Source: Janthinobacterium sp. PAMC25594
GTDB lineage: Bacteria > Pseudomonadota > Gammaproteobacteria > Burkholderiales > Burkholderiaceae_D
DNA length: 64,000 nt
Assembly: GCF_019443505.1 (NCBI RefSeq)
Contig: NZ_CP080377.1
Coordinates: forward strand, 4,278,001 to 4,342,000
Direction of reading: 5' to 3'
Positions within the stretch are counted from its first letter, which is position 1, and the number at the start of each line of letters is the position of its first letter. Below, piece after piece: positions 53,050-61,988 of this stretch. The notes beneath the pieces were generated by a model. That model did no database searches and had not been told where the DNA came from. It saw nothing but the letters and a program-made list of their open reading frames with translations. A program made the position numbers and the translations under genes.

Positions 53050-55125
53050 ATGACCACCACCCAAGTGCGCGCCGCCTGCCCGCTCGACTGCCCCGATACC
53101 TGCGCCCTCTTGGTCACGGTGACCGATGGGGTGGCAACAGCCGTCAAGGGCGATCCAGACCACCCGACCACGGCTGGCGTGCTGTGCACCAAGGTGTCGC
53201 GCTTCACGGAACGCACCTACCATGCGGACCGGCTGCTGCATCCGCTGCGCCGCGTGGGCAAGAAGGGGGAGGGAAAGTTCGAGCGCATCAGCTGGGAAGA
53301 AGCATTGCAGACCATCGCGGCGCGCTTGAAACCGATCGCCGCGCGCGATCCGCAGGCGATCTTGCCGTACAGCTACTGCGGCACCATGGGCCTGGTGCAG
53401 GGCGAGTCGATGTCGTCGCGCTTTTTCAACCAGCTCGGTGCCTCCCTGCTGGACCGCACCATCTGCGCCTCGGCCGGCGCCACGGGCTACCGCTACACGG
53501 TGGGTGCCAGCATCGGCACGGACCTGGAACAGTTCCAGAATGCGAAATTGATCATCATCTGGGGTGGCAACCCGATCGCCTCGAACCTGCACTTCTGGAT
53601 GCGCGCCCAGGAAGCCAAGCGCAATGGCGCCACCCTGATCGCCATCGACCCGTATCGCTCGCTGACGGCCGAAAAATGCCACCAGCATATCGCCTTGCTG
53701 CCGGGTACCGATGCAGCCCTCGCGCTGGGCTTGATGCATGTCTTGATCACGGAAAACCTGGTTGACCAGGACTATATCGACCGCTACACCGTGGGCTATG
53801 CGGAACTCAAACAGCGGGCCCTGGAGTGGCCACCCGAGCGTGTGGCCGAGGTGTGCGGCATCACGGCCACGGAAGTGGTGGACTTGGCGCGCCTGTACGG
53901 CCGGGCGTGCCGTTCTGGCGAGGGCGCCGCCATCCGTACCAACTACGGCGTGCAGCGCGTGCATGGCGGCGGCATGGCGGTGCGCAATATCGCCTGCCTA
54001 CCGGCCCTGACGGGCGCCTGGCGCCATCCAGCGGGCGGCATGCAGCTGTCGAGCTCGGGTTCCTTTCCCGTCAACCGCAAGGCCCTGCAGCGCCCTGATT
54101 TGCTCAAAGGCACGCCGCGCACCATCAACATGAGCACCATCGGCGACGATTTGCTGAAAACCAACTCGCCCGAGTTCGGCCCGCAAGTGGAAGCCGTCAT
54201 CGTCTACAACTCGAACCCGCTGGCGGTGGCGCCCGATTCCTCGAAAGTGGCGCAGGGCTTTGCCCGCGAAGACTTGTTTACGGTCGTGCTCGAACATTTC
54301 CAGACGGACACCGTCGACTACGCCGACATCGTGCTGCCCGCCACCACGCAGCTGGAGCACGTCGATGCGCACTCCACCTACGGCCATTTGTACATGATGG
54401 CGAACAATGCGGCCGTGGCGCCGCTGGGCGAAGCGAAGGCGAATACGGAAATCTTCCGCCTGCTGGCCCAATACATGGGCTTTGATGATCCGTGCTTCCA
54501 GGAAAGCGACGATGCGCTGGCGGCCAAGGCCTTCGATGCGACGGATGCGCGCGCCGTGCATTTCGACTGGGAATCGCTGAAACGCAAGGGCTGGCAAAAG
54601 CTGGCCATGCCCGAGGCACCCTTTGCCGAGGGCGGTTTCCCCACGCCATCGGGCAAGTGCGAGTTGTATTCGGAAGCCATGGCGCAGGCGGGACTCGATC
54701 CCTTGCCGACGTATATCGCACCGCACGAATCACCGGCCAGCAATCCCGCGCTGGCGGCGCGCTACCCGCTGGCCATGATTTCGCCGCCGGCGCGCAATTT
54801 CCTCAATTCCACCTTTGTCAACGTGAAAAGCCTGCGCGCGGCAGAGGGCGAGCCGCACCTCGATATCCATCCCGAGGATGGCGCCGCGCGCGGCATCGCG
54901 GCCGGCGACATGGTGCGCATCTTCAATGACCGTGGCAGCTTTGTGGCCAAGGCCAGGGTGACGGACAAGGCGAGAAAAGGCCTGGTGGTGGGCTTGTCCG
55001 TGTGGTGGAAGAAACTCGCCAGCGATGGCAAGAACGCCAATGAAGTGACGAGCCAGCGCCTGACGGACATGGGCCGCGCGCCGACCTTCTACGATACGCT
55101 GGTCGAAGTGGAAAAGGTTGCCTGA
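53050..55125 (+). CDS. Molybdopterin oxidoreductase with [4Fe-4S] N-terminus
   Basis: Cytosolic bis-MGD enzyme of 691 residues. The N-terminal cluster ligands are Cys10, Cys14, Cys18 and Cys46 (ACPLDCPDTCALL, then GVLCTKV). The molybdopterin domains follow: SYCGTMGLVQGESMSSRFFN, ICASAGATGYRYTVGAS, WGGNPIASN and IAIDPYRSLTAEKC; the C-terminal dinucleotide-binding domain has PPARNFLNSTF and MVRIFNDRGSF. No Tat signal or electron-transfer subunit is encoded nearby. It belongs to the formate dehydrogenase/thiosulfate reductase superfamily; the substrate is not clear. Confidence 0.9.
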   Translation: MTTTQVRAACPLDCPDTCALLVTVTDGVATAVKGDPDHPTTAGVLCTKVSRFTERTYHADRLLHPLRRVGKKGEGKFERISWEEALQTIAARLKPIAARDPQAILPYSYCGTMGLVQGESMSSRFFNQLGASLLDRTICASAGATGYRYTVGASIGTDLEQFQNAKLIIIWGGNPIASNLHFWMRAQEAKRNGATLIAIDPYRSLTAEKCHQHIALLPGTDAALALGLMHVLITENLVDQDYIDRYTVGYAELKQRALEWPPERVAEVCGITATEVVDLARLYGRACRSGEGAAIRTNYGVQRVHGGGMAVRNIACLPALTGAWRHPAGGMQLSSSGSFPVNRKALQRPDLLKGTPRTINMSTIGDDLLKTNSPEFGPQVEAVIVYNSNPLAVAPDSSKVAQGFAREDLFTVVLEHFQTDTVDYADIVLPATTQLEHVDAHSTYGHLYMMANNAAVAPLGEAKANTEIFRLLAQYMGFDDPCFQESDDALAAKAFDATDARAVHFDWESLKRKGWQKLAMPEAPFAEGGFPTPSGKCELYSEAMAQAGLDPLPTYIAPHESPASNPALAARYPLAMISPPARNFLNSTFVNVKSLRAAEGEPHLDIHPEDGAARGIAAGDMVRIFNDRGSFVAKARVTDKARKGLVVGLSVWWKKLASDGKNANEVTSQRLTDMGRAPTFYDTLVEVEKVA

Positions 55126-55126
55126 C

Positions 55127-56176
55127 ATGCTGCGCTGGCCAGCCCGCTTGCTTGTCGGCATGCTGTGCCTGTCGCTGGGCGGCTGCACGCAGCTGCGCTA
55201 CTACACGCAGGCGGCGCAGGGGCAATATGCCTTGTGGTCCGGCGCGCGGCCCATCGGCGACTGGCTCGATGACCCGGCCACCGAACCGCGCCTGAAAGTA
55301 CGCCTGGCCAGGGCGCAGCAGATCCGCCGCTTTGCCGTCAGCGAGCTGGACTTGCCCGACAATGGCAGCTACAAGAACTACGCGGCCCTGCGGCGCCCGT
55401 TCGTGTTGTGGAACGTGGTGGCCACGCCGGAACTGTCGCTGCAGCCGCTGCAATGGTGTTTTCCCGTCGCCGGCTGTGTCAGCTATCGTGGCTATTACAG
55501 CAAGGAAGAGGCGCTCGCGTATGCCGACGAGTTGCGCGCGCAGCATTACGACGTGCAGGTGGGCGGCGTGCCCGCGTATTCCACCTTGGGCTGGTTCGAC
55601 GATCCCTTGCTGTCGACCTTTATCAATTACAACGATGCGGAACTGGCGCGCCTGATCTTCCATGAACTGGCGCACCAGGTGGTCTACGTGCCCGGCGATT
55701 CGGCCTTCAACGAATCGTTTGCCGGTGCTGTGGAAGAGGCGGGCGTGCAGCGCTGGCTGGCGCGCGAGGGCAATGACGCCATGCGCGCGTCATACGCCCA
55801 GTATGCGAGGCGGCGCCAGGACTTCCTGGCCTTGCTGCTGACATACCGGGGGAAGCTGGAGGCCGTGTATGCGAGCGACGCCAGCGAGGCGGACAAGCGC
55901 GCGCGCAAGGCGCAGGTATTTGCGGCATTGCAAGCCGCGTATCAGGTGCTCAAGCAAAACTGGGGTGGTTTTGCCGGTTACGACCGCTGGTTCGAGCAGC
56001 CATTGAGCAATGCGCACCTCGCTTCCGTGTCGACCTACAATGAATTTTTGCCTGCCTTCAAAAAATTGCTGGAAGAAAAAAAGAACTTTCGTGCTTTTTA
56101 TGCTGCAGTGCACACAATGGCCCAGATCAAGAAGCCTGAGCGCAGGCATGCGCTGGAACAATTGTCCAGCCCCTGA
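55127..56176 (+). CDS. Putative aminopeptidase lipoprotein (HExxH)
   Basis: Protein of 349 residues with lipobox SLGGC (Cys at about 21). The zinc-binding motif is H179-E-L-A-H183 in IFHELAHQVVYV, followed by NESFAGAVEEAGVQRWL with the third ligand candidate Glu. This is the family of predicted aminopeptidases (PF10023 type) in which the whole protein is conserved among Proteobacteria. The start at 55127 follows the preceding stop by 1 base, so it is translated together with the molybdoenzyme. A functional link between them is not evident. Confidence 0.85.
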   Translation: MLRWPARLLVGMLCLSLGGCTQLRYYTQAAQGQYALWSGARPIGDWLDDPATEPRLKVRLARAQQIRRFAVSELDLPDNGSYKNYAALRRPFVLWNVVATPELSLQPLQWCFPVAGCVSYRGYYSKEEALAYADELRAQHYDVQVGGVPAYSTLGWFDDPLLSTFINYNDAELARLIFHELAHQVVYVPGDSAFNESFAGAVEEAGVQRWLAREGNDAMRASYAQYARRRQDFLALLLTYRGKLEAVYASDASEADKRARKAQVFAALQAAYQVLKQNWGGFAGYDRWFEQPLSNAHLASVSTYNEFLPAFKKLLEEKKNFRAFYAAVHTMAQIKKPERRHALEQLSSP

Positions 56177-56452
56177 CCCGTAAAGATTGTCCCGTACGGC
56201 GAGGCAAGCGATTCGGTAACAGTGTATTTATCATGCTGCAATGCAGCATAAAAAGGCCCTAGAGTTGCTGCTCGAATACTGTTGAAAGCGCTTGCATGGA
56301 AGCGCGGCGCCCGATAGCATCGCATTAGTAGCATAGAGCAATTGCTCGTCAGAATGCTCAAACTGACTGCAGGACGACAGAATCCGCAGCGATGATCCGC
56401 GCCGGCAGGCTGCGCCGGCTCCCCCACGATTATTCGAGACAAGAGGCACAGG

Positions 56453-58135
56453 ATGGAAAAAATTTGGCTGAAGTCGTATCCTCCCGGCGTTCCCGCCGAC
56501 ATCGATCCTGATCAATATCGTTCGCTGGTGCATTTGCTGGAAGAAGCGTTTCAAAAATATGCGGACCGCAATGCCTATGTCTGCATGGACAAATTTCTCA
56601 CCTATGCCGAACTCGACACCTATTCGCGCCAGCTGGGTGGCTGGCTGCAAAGCCGTGGCTTGAAAAAGGGGGCCAGAGTCGCCCTGATGATGCCGAACGT
56701 GCTGCAGTATCCGGTGGCCATTGCCGCCGTGCTGCGCGCCGGTTACACGGTGGTCAACGTCAACCCGCTGTACACGCCGCGCGAACTCGAGCACCAGCTC
56801 AACGATTCGGGCAGCGAAGCGATCATCGTGCTGGAAAACTTCGCCCATACACTCGAACAAGTGTTGAGCAAGACGGCCATCAAGCACATCGTCGTCGCCA
56901 GCATGGGCGAGATGCTCGGTGGTTTGAAGGGCATGCTCGTCAATTTTGTCGTGCGCAACGTCAAGAAGATGGTGCCCGCGTATTCCTTGCCGAACGCCAT
57001 GCGTTTCAAGCAGGCGCTGGCGTTGGGCAGCCGCATGAAACTCACGCCCGTCGAGCTGAGCATCCACGACGCTGCTTTCTTGCAATACACGGGTGGCACG
57101 ACGGGCGTGTCAAAAGGTGCGACCTTGAGCCACCGCAATGTGATCGCCAATGTGCTGCAGAGCGAAGCGTGGTCGGGCGCGGCGCTCGATCCGAACAGCC
57201 GCGAGCAGCTGATCATCGTCTGCGCCTTGCCGCTGTACCATATCTTTGCCCTGACGGCGTGCGCCATGTGGGGCACGCGCGTGGGCGCCCTGAATATCCT
57301 GATCCCCAATCCGCGCGATATCCCGGGCCTGATCAAGGAACTGGGCAAGTACAAGTTCAACCTGTTGCCGGCGGTCAATACGCTGTATAACGCGCTGGTG
57401 AACCACCCCGATTTCGCCAGGCTCGATTTCTCGGGCTTGAAGATCGCCAATGGCGGCGGCATGGCGGTGCAGCAAGCCGTCAATGACAAATGGCTGCAAG
57501 CGACGGGCGTGTCCATCATCGAAGGCTATGGCTTGTCGGAAACGTCGCCCGTCGCCACCTGCAACCGCGCCGACAGCACGGTGTTTTCCGGCACCATCGG
57601 CTTGCCGATTCCGTCGACCGAGATTGCGATTCTCGACGATGACGGCAAGGAAGTGCCGCTGGGCCAGACGGGCGAGATCGCCATCCGTGGTCCGCAAGTG
57701 ATGAGCGGCTACTGGAACCGTCCCGATGAAACGGCCAAGGTCATGACGCCGGATGGCTACTTCAAATCGGGCGACGTGGGCATCATGGATGAACGCGGCT
57801 ACGTGAAGATCGTCGACCGCAAGAAAGACATGATTCTCGTCTCCGGCTTCAACGTGTATCCGAACGAAGTCGAAGCCGTTATCGCAGCCCATCCGGGCGT
57901 GCTCGAGTGCGCCTGTGTGGGCGTGCCCGATGAGCATTCGGGTGAAGCCGTGAAAGTGTTTGTCGTGCGCAAGGACCCGAACCTGACGCAGGCAGTGCTG
58001 GCCGCGTATTGCAAGGAACAATTCACGGGCTACAAGCGGCCGAAATACATCGAGTTCCGCGATGAACTGCCGAAGACCAACGTCGGCAAGATTTTGCGTC
58101 GCGCCCTGCGTGACGAAAAAAAGATAGCAGCATAA
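56453..58135 (+). CDS. fadD: Long-chain fatty acid--CoA ligase, copy 1
   Basis: Acyl-CoA synthetase of 560 residues that activates fatty acids for beta-oxidation. The AMP-binding motif is YTGGTTGVSKGATL, followed by YGLSETSPVA, the ATP-binding YFKSGDVGIMDERGYVKIVDRKKDMI and the conserved C-terminal KTNVGKILRRALRDE. GAGGCACAGG precedes the ATG. It is in tandem with a close paralogue 54 bases downstream. The 276-base gap upstream holds no gene that I can support. Confidence 0.93.
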   Translation: MEKIWLKSYPPGVPADIDPDQYRSLVHLLEEAFQKYADRNAYVCMDKFLTYAELDTYSRQLGGWLQSRGLKKGARVALMMPNVLQYPVAIAAVLRAGYTVVNVNPLYTPRELEHQLNDSGSEAIIVLENFAHTLEQVLSKTAIKHIVVASMGEMLGGLKGMLVNFVVRNVKKMVPAYSLPNAMRFKQALALGSRMKLTPVELSIHDAAFLQYTGGTTGVSKGATLSHRNVIANVLQSEAWSGAALDPNSREQLIIVCALPLYHIFALTACAMWGTRVGALNILIPNPRDIPGLIKELGKYKFNLLPAVNTLYNALVNHPDFARLDFSGLKIANGGGMAVQQAVNDKWLQATGVSIIEGYGLSETSPVATCNRADSTVFSGTIGLPIPSTEIAILDDDGKEVPLGQTGEIAIRGPQVMSGYWNRPDETAKVMTPDGYFKSGDVGIMDERGYVKIVDRKKDMILVSGFNVYPNEVEAVIAAHPGVLECACVGVPDEHSGEAVKVFVVRKDPNLTQAVLAAYCKEQFTGYKRPKYIEFRDELPKTNVGKILRRALRDEKKIAA

Positions 58136-58142
58136 ACAATGT

Positions 58143-58168
58143 GGATGCGCCAGGAGGCGCATCCCTTT
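58143..58168 (+). terminator. Hairpin between the two fadD genes
   Basis: A 9-base perfect stem GGATGCGCC / GGCGCATCC (58143-58151 and 58156-58164) with loop AGGA, followed by CTTTTA. The T tract is short, so it may act as a partial terminator that lowers expression of the second ligase gene. Confidence 0.55.
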
Positions 58169-58189
58169 TACAGATAAAGATGAGGCGAG

Positions 58190-59872
58190 ATGGACAAGAT
58201 TTGGTTGAAGTCGTACCCGGACGGCGTTCCCGCAGAGATTGATTGCACGCAATACCGTTCCGTGACGCATTTGTTGGAAGAGTCGTTCCAGAAATATGCG
58301 GACCGCAATGCTTTCGTGTGCATGGATAAATTCCTCACCTACCGCGAGCTCGATCAGCTGTCGCAGCAGATGGGCGCCTGGCTGCAAAGCAAGGGCCTGA
58401 AGACGGGCGCGCGCGTGGCGATCATGCTGCCGAACGTGCTGCAGTATCCGGTGGCCATGGCGGCGATTTTGCGCGCCGGCTACACGGTGGTGAACGTCAA
58501 CCCGCTGTACACGCCGCGTGAATTGCAGCACCAGCTGATCGACTCGGGCAGCGAAGCGATCATCGTGCTGGAAAACTTCGCCACCACGGTGGAGCAGGTG
58601 TTGCCGCATACCCAGGTCAAGCACGTGATCGTTGCCACCATGGGCGATTTGCTGGGCGGTTTAAAAGGCACGATCGTCAATTTCGTCGTGCGCAAGATCA
58701 AGAAAATGGTGCCCGCGTTTTCCTTGCCGGGCGCCATCAGTTTCAACAAGATGCTGGCCGAAGGTGCGCGCCTGACCTTGCAGCCCGTGCAGCAGGGGCA
58801 TGACGATATCGTCTTCCTGCAATACACGGGAGGCACGACGGGCGTGTCGAAGGGCGCGATGCTGTTGCACCGTAACGTGATCGCCAACGTGCTGCAGAAC
58901 GAGGCGTGGATGTCGCCCGTGATGACGCCTGAAATGCGCGCCACCTCGATGGGCTTCATGTGCGCCTTGCCCCTGTATCACATCTATTCGCTGACGGTCA
59001 GCGCCCTGATGGGCATGCGCCTGGGCGGCATGTGCGTGCTGATTCCGAATCCGCGCGACATTCCCGGTTTCGTCAAGGAATTGTCCAAGCACAAGATCGT
59101 CGTTTTCCCGGCCGTCAACACTTTATATAACGCGCTGCTGAACAATGCCGACTTTGCCAAGCTCGATTTCTCCTGCTACAAGGTGTGCAATGGCGGCGGC
59201 ATAGCCCTGCAGCGCAACGTAGCCGAACGCTGGCTGAAACTGACGGGCTGCCCTCTGATCGAAGGCTATGGCATGTCGGAAACATCGCCCGTGGTGACGG
59301 GCAACCGTGTCGATATCACGGAATTCACCGGCACCATCGGCTTGCCTTTCCCGTCGACGGAAGTGGCGATCCTGAACGACGACGGCGTGGAAGTGCCGCT
59401 GGGCGAACCGGGCGAAATCGCCGTGCGCGGCCCGCAAGTGATGGCCGGCTACTGGCAGCGTCCGGACGAGACGGCCAAGTCGATGACGGCGGACGGCTAC
59501 TTCAAGACGGGCGACGTGGGCGTCATGGACGAGCGCGGCTATGTAAAAATCGTGGACCGCAAGAAAGACATGATTATCGTCTCCGGCTTCAACGTGTATC
59601 CGAATGAAGTGGAAGACGTTGTGTCATCGTGCCCGGGCGTGCTCGAATGCGCGTGCATCGGCGTGCCGGACGCCAACGCGGGCGAAGCCGTGAAAGTGTT
59701 TGTCGTGCGCAAGGATCCGAACCTGACGGTGGAACAGATCCGCGAGCATTGCAAGCATGAATTGACGGCCTACAAGAAACCGAAATATATCGAGTTCCGC
59801 GATGAATTGCCGAAAACCAACGTCGGCAAGATCTTGCGCCGTCAATTGCGCGACGAAAAGAAGGTTGCCTAG
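58190..59872 (+). CDS. fadD: Long-chain fatty acid--CoA ligase, copy 2
   Basis: Paralogue of the preceding gene, also 560 residues. It shares the N-terminus KIWLKSYPDGVPAEID, the AMP motif YTGGTTGVSKGAML, GYGMSETSPVV and the C-terminal KTNVGKILRRQLRDEKK. Differences concentrate in the substrate-tunnel region (about residues 240-330). GATGAGGCGAG precedes the ATG. It ends 3 bases from the convergent phosphatase gene with no terminator between. Confidence 0.93.
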   Translation: MDKIWLKSYPDGVPAEIDCTQYRSVTHLLEESFQKYADRNAFVCMDKFLTYRELDQLSQQMGAWLQSKGLKTGARVAIMLPNVLQYPVAMAAILRAGYTVVNVNPLYTPRELQHQLIDSGSEAIIVLENFATTVEQVLPHTQVKHVIVATMGDLLGGLKGTIVNFVVRKIKKMVPAFSLPGAISFNKMLAEGARLTLQPVQQGHDDIVFLQYTGGTTGVSKGAMLLHRNVIANVLQNEAWMSPVMTPEMRATSMGFMCALPLYHIYSLTVSALMGMRLGGMCVLIPNPRDIPGFVKELSKHKIVVFPAVNTLYNALLNNADFAKLDFSCYKVCNGGGIALQRNVAERWLKLTGCPLIEGYGMSETSPVVTGNRVDITEFTGTIGLPFPSTEVAILNDDGVEVPLGEPGEIAVRGPQVMAGYWQRPDETAKSMTADGYFKTGDVGVMDERGYVKIVDRKKDMIIVSGFNVYPNEVEDVVSSCPGVLECACIGVPDANAGEAVKVFVVRKDPNLTVEQIREHCKHELTAYKKPKYIEFRDELPKTNVGKILRRQLRDEKKVA

Positions 59873-59875
59873 GCT

Positions 59876-61465
59876 TTAACTCTGCAAGCCCGCCTTGCCG
59901 TCCTGGACGGTAAAGCGGGCCAGTGTCGTGATGCCGGATGCACTATCGCGCACATTCTCCAGGCCCTGGAACAGGGTCGTCGTTTTCTCTGGCGTGATTT
60001 CCATCAACATATAGCCGCGCTTGTCGCTGCGTCCGTAGCGGATGTGCGGGTTCATCGCCACATACTGCTCGGTGCGCGCCTGCGGGCGCGAGCTGGACGT
60101 GATGGAGGTACCGCAAAACTCGGTCGCCAGCACGGGATTATCCTTGCCGGTGGGGCGCATGGCGTTGCGGCTCAGTTCCGTCGCATAAAAGGTATGCACG
60201 TCGCCCGACAGCACCAGCGGGTTGCTGGCCTGGCTGCTGCGCAGCGCGTCGAGCAGGTGCTGGCGCGCCATCGGATAACCGTCCCAGCCATCGGTCCAGA
60301 TGCGCTCGTCGCCGGGCCGCACGATGGGCACCTGGCTAGCTTGCGCCATCAGGGTTTGCTGGGCCAAAATGTTCCAGCGCGCGGGAGAATCATCGAGACC
60401 GGTTTGCAGCCAGCGCTGCTGCTCCTCGCCCAGCATGGTGCGGCCGGGTTTGCGCAAGTCGGGACAGTGGCGCGTGGTGACGGAATTGGAGCCGCCGCGG
60501 CCCGGCTTGGCGCAGGCGTGGTATGCGCGGTATTGCCGGTCATCCAGCACGTGGAAGCGCGCCAGGCGGCCCCAGTCATAGCGCTGGTAGATGCGCATGT
60601 CGACAAAGCCGCGTCGCCCCAGCGGCAGCAGGCGTAGCGGCATGTGTTCATAAAACGCCTGGTAGGCGGCCGCGCGGCGCTGCAAAAAGGTGGGCGTGAG
60701 CAATTCGTCGCGGTCGTTGCCGTAATCGTTGGCCACTTCATGGTCATCCCAGGTGACGATCCATGGCGCGGCCAGGTGCGCGCCCTGCAAGTCCTGGTCG
60801 CTCTTGTATTGCGCATAGCGGGCGCGGTAGTCGTCCAGGGTAAAGCTTTCGTGCGTGCGCATGGCCCGGCTCGGGTGTTGCAGCTGGTATGGCCCCCATT
60901 CATAAATGTAATCGCCGAGAAAGGCCACCAGGTCCGGCGCCGCCGCCGCGATGTGCCGGTGCGCCGCATACGCGCCGAATTCCCAGTGCTGGCACGAGGC
61001 GACTGCCAGTTTCAGCGAGGCAGGCATGGAGCCGGGCTCGGGCGCCGTGCGCGTGCGGCCCACGGGGCTGACGGCGTCGCCAAAGATAAAACGGTACCAG
61101 TACCAGCGTCCTGGCGCCAGGCCGCCCACATCCACATGCACGCTGTGCGCGAGGGTTGGCATGGCCGTGGCTTGCCCTTTGGCGGTGATGCGCCGGAAAG
61201 CCTCGTCTTCGGCCACTTCCCAGCGCACGTTCAGGGCGATGGCGGGCGTGGCGGCTGCCTGCAGCGGGTCGTAGCAAATGCGCGTCCACAGCACGACGGC
61301 GTCCGGCAAGGGCGAGCCGGAAGCGACGCCGAGCGCAAACGGATAGCCGGTGCCGTTCAGGCGCGTGGCGGCGCTCGCGCTGGAGCCGGACAGCACACTG
61401 CCGGCGGCGGCCAGCGCCGTGATGCGCGCAGCGCTCTGCAGAAAGATGCGGCGCTGGCTATCCAT
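59876..61465 (-). CDS. phoD: PhoD-family alkaline phosphatase (phosphodiesterase)
   Basis: Secreted enzyme of 529 residues with a Tat signal SQRRIFLQSAARI (Arg5-Arg6). Domain order is a PhoD N-terminal Ig-like domain (FALGVASGSPLPDAVVLWTRI) and the metallophosphoesterase domain with ASCQHWEFGAYA, FLGDYIYEWGPY, TWDDHEVANDYG and VLSGDVHTFYA. It needs Fe and Ca in characterised relatives and releases phosphate from phosphodiesters. The ATG at 61465 sets the Tat motif at the N-terminus. Confidence 0.93.
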   Translation of the reverse strand: MDSQRRIFLQSAARITALAAAGSVLSGSSASAATRLNGTGYPFALGVASGSPLPDAVVLWTRICYDPLQAAATPAIALNVRWEVAEDEAFRRITAKGQATAMPTLAHSVHVDVGGLAPGRWYWYRFIFGDAVSPVGRTRTAPEPGSMPASLKLAVASCQHWEFGAYAAHRHIAAAAPDLVAFLGDYIYEWGPYQLQHPSRAMRTHESFTLDDYRARYAQYKSDQDLQGAHLAAPWIVTWDDHEVANDYGNDRDELLTPTFLQRRAAAYQAFYEHMPLRLLPLGRRGFVDMRIYQRYDWGRLARFHVLDDRQYRAYHACAKPGRGGSNSVTTRHCPDLRKPGRTMLGEEQQRWLQTGLDDSPARWNILAQQTLMAQASQVPIVRPGDERIWTDGWDGYPMARQHLLDALRSSQASNPLVLSGDVHTFYATELSRNAMRPTGKDNPVLATEFCGTSITSSSRPQARTEQYVAMNPHIRYGRSDKRGYMLMEITPEKTTTLFQGLENVRDSASGITTLARFTVQDGKAGLQS

Positions 61466-61486
61466 GGTGTGGAATTATTGCGACAG

Positions 61487-61927
61487 TCAAGACGACAATA
61501 AGGTCTCGATCGGCGGTACCTTGCGCGGCTTGCGGTCGGAGTCCGTCGCCACGTAGATCAGGGTCGCTTCCGTGACTTTCACGATGCACGCCTGCAGGCG
61601 GTTGCGCTCGGCATACACCTCGACATTGACGGTGATCGAAGTATTGCCCACCTTGACGATTTCGGCGTAGAAGGACAGCAGATCGCCGACGAAGACGGGA
61701 TTTTTGAAGATGAAGGAATTGACGGCGATGGTGGCGACACGGCCGTTGGCGCGCCGCGTGGCCGGCAGGGAGCCGGCGATATCGACTTGCGCCATGATCC
61801 AGCCGCCGAACACGTCGCCGTACACATTGGCGTCGGACGGCGCGGGCATCATGCGCAATTCCGGCATTTTTCCGGCGGGCAGGCCGGAGGCGAGGCAGTT
61901 ATCAGGACGGTCGGGGGAGGTGCTCAT
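61487..61927 (-). CDS. Acyl-CoA thioesterase (YciA-like hotdog protein)
   Basis: Cytosolic enzyme of 146 residues with a single hotdog domain. Motifs are DANVYGDVFGGWIMAQVDIAG (catalytic Asp in a helix) and VTEATLIYVATDSDRKPRKV. It hydrolyses acyl-CoAs, which fits the nearby acyl-CoA ligases. It lies 21 bases upstream of phoD on the same strand and is divergent from the ABC exporter gene. Confidence 0.9.
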   Translation of the reverse strand: MSTSPDRPDNCLASGLPAGKMPELRMMPAPSDANVYGDVFGGWIMAQVDIAGSLPATRRANGRVATIAVNSFIFKNPVFVGDLLSFYAEIVKVGNTSITVNVEVYAERNRLQACIVKVTEATLIYVATDSDRKPRKVPPIETLLSS

Positions 61928-61988
61928 CTTTTATTCTCATGAAAGGCTACAATTGCCCCGATTGAACCATAAAAAGCCGACCTTCGCC

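Noticed and set aside
61704..61988. Extended N-terminus for the ABC exporter (95 extra codons)
   Set aside because: It overlaps the thioesterase gene on the other strand, and the protein from 61989 already has the usual N-terminus.
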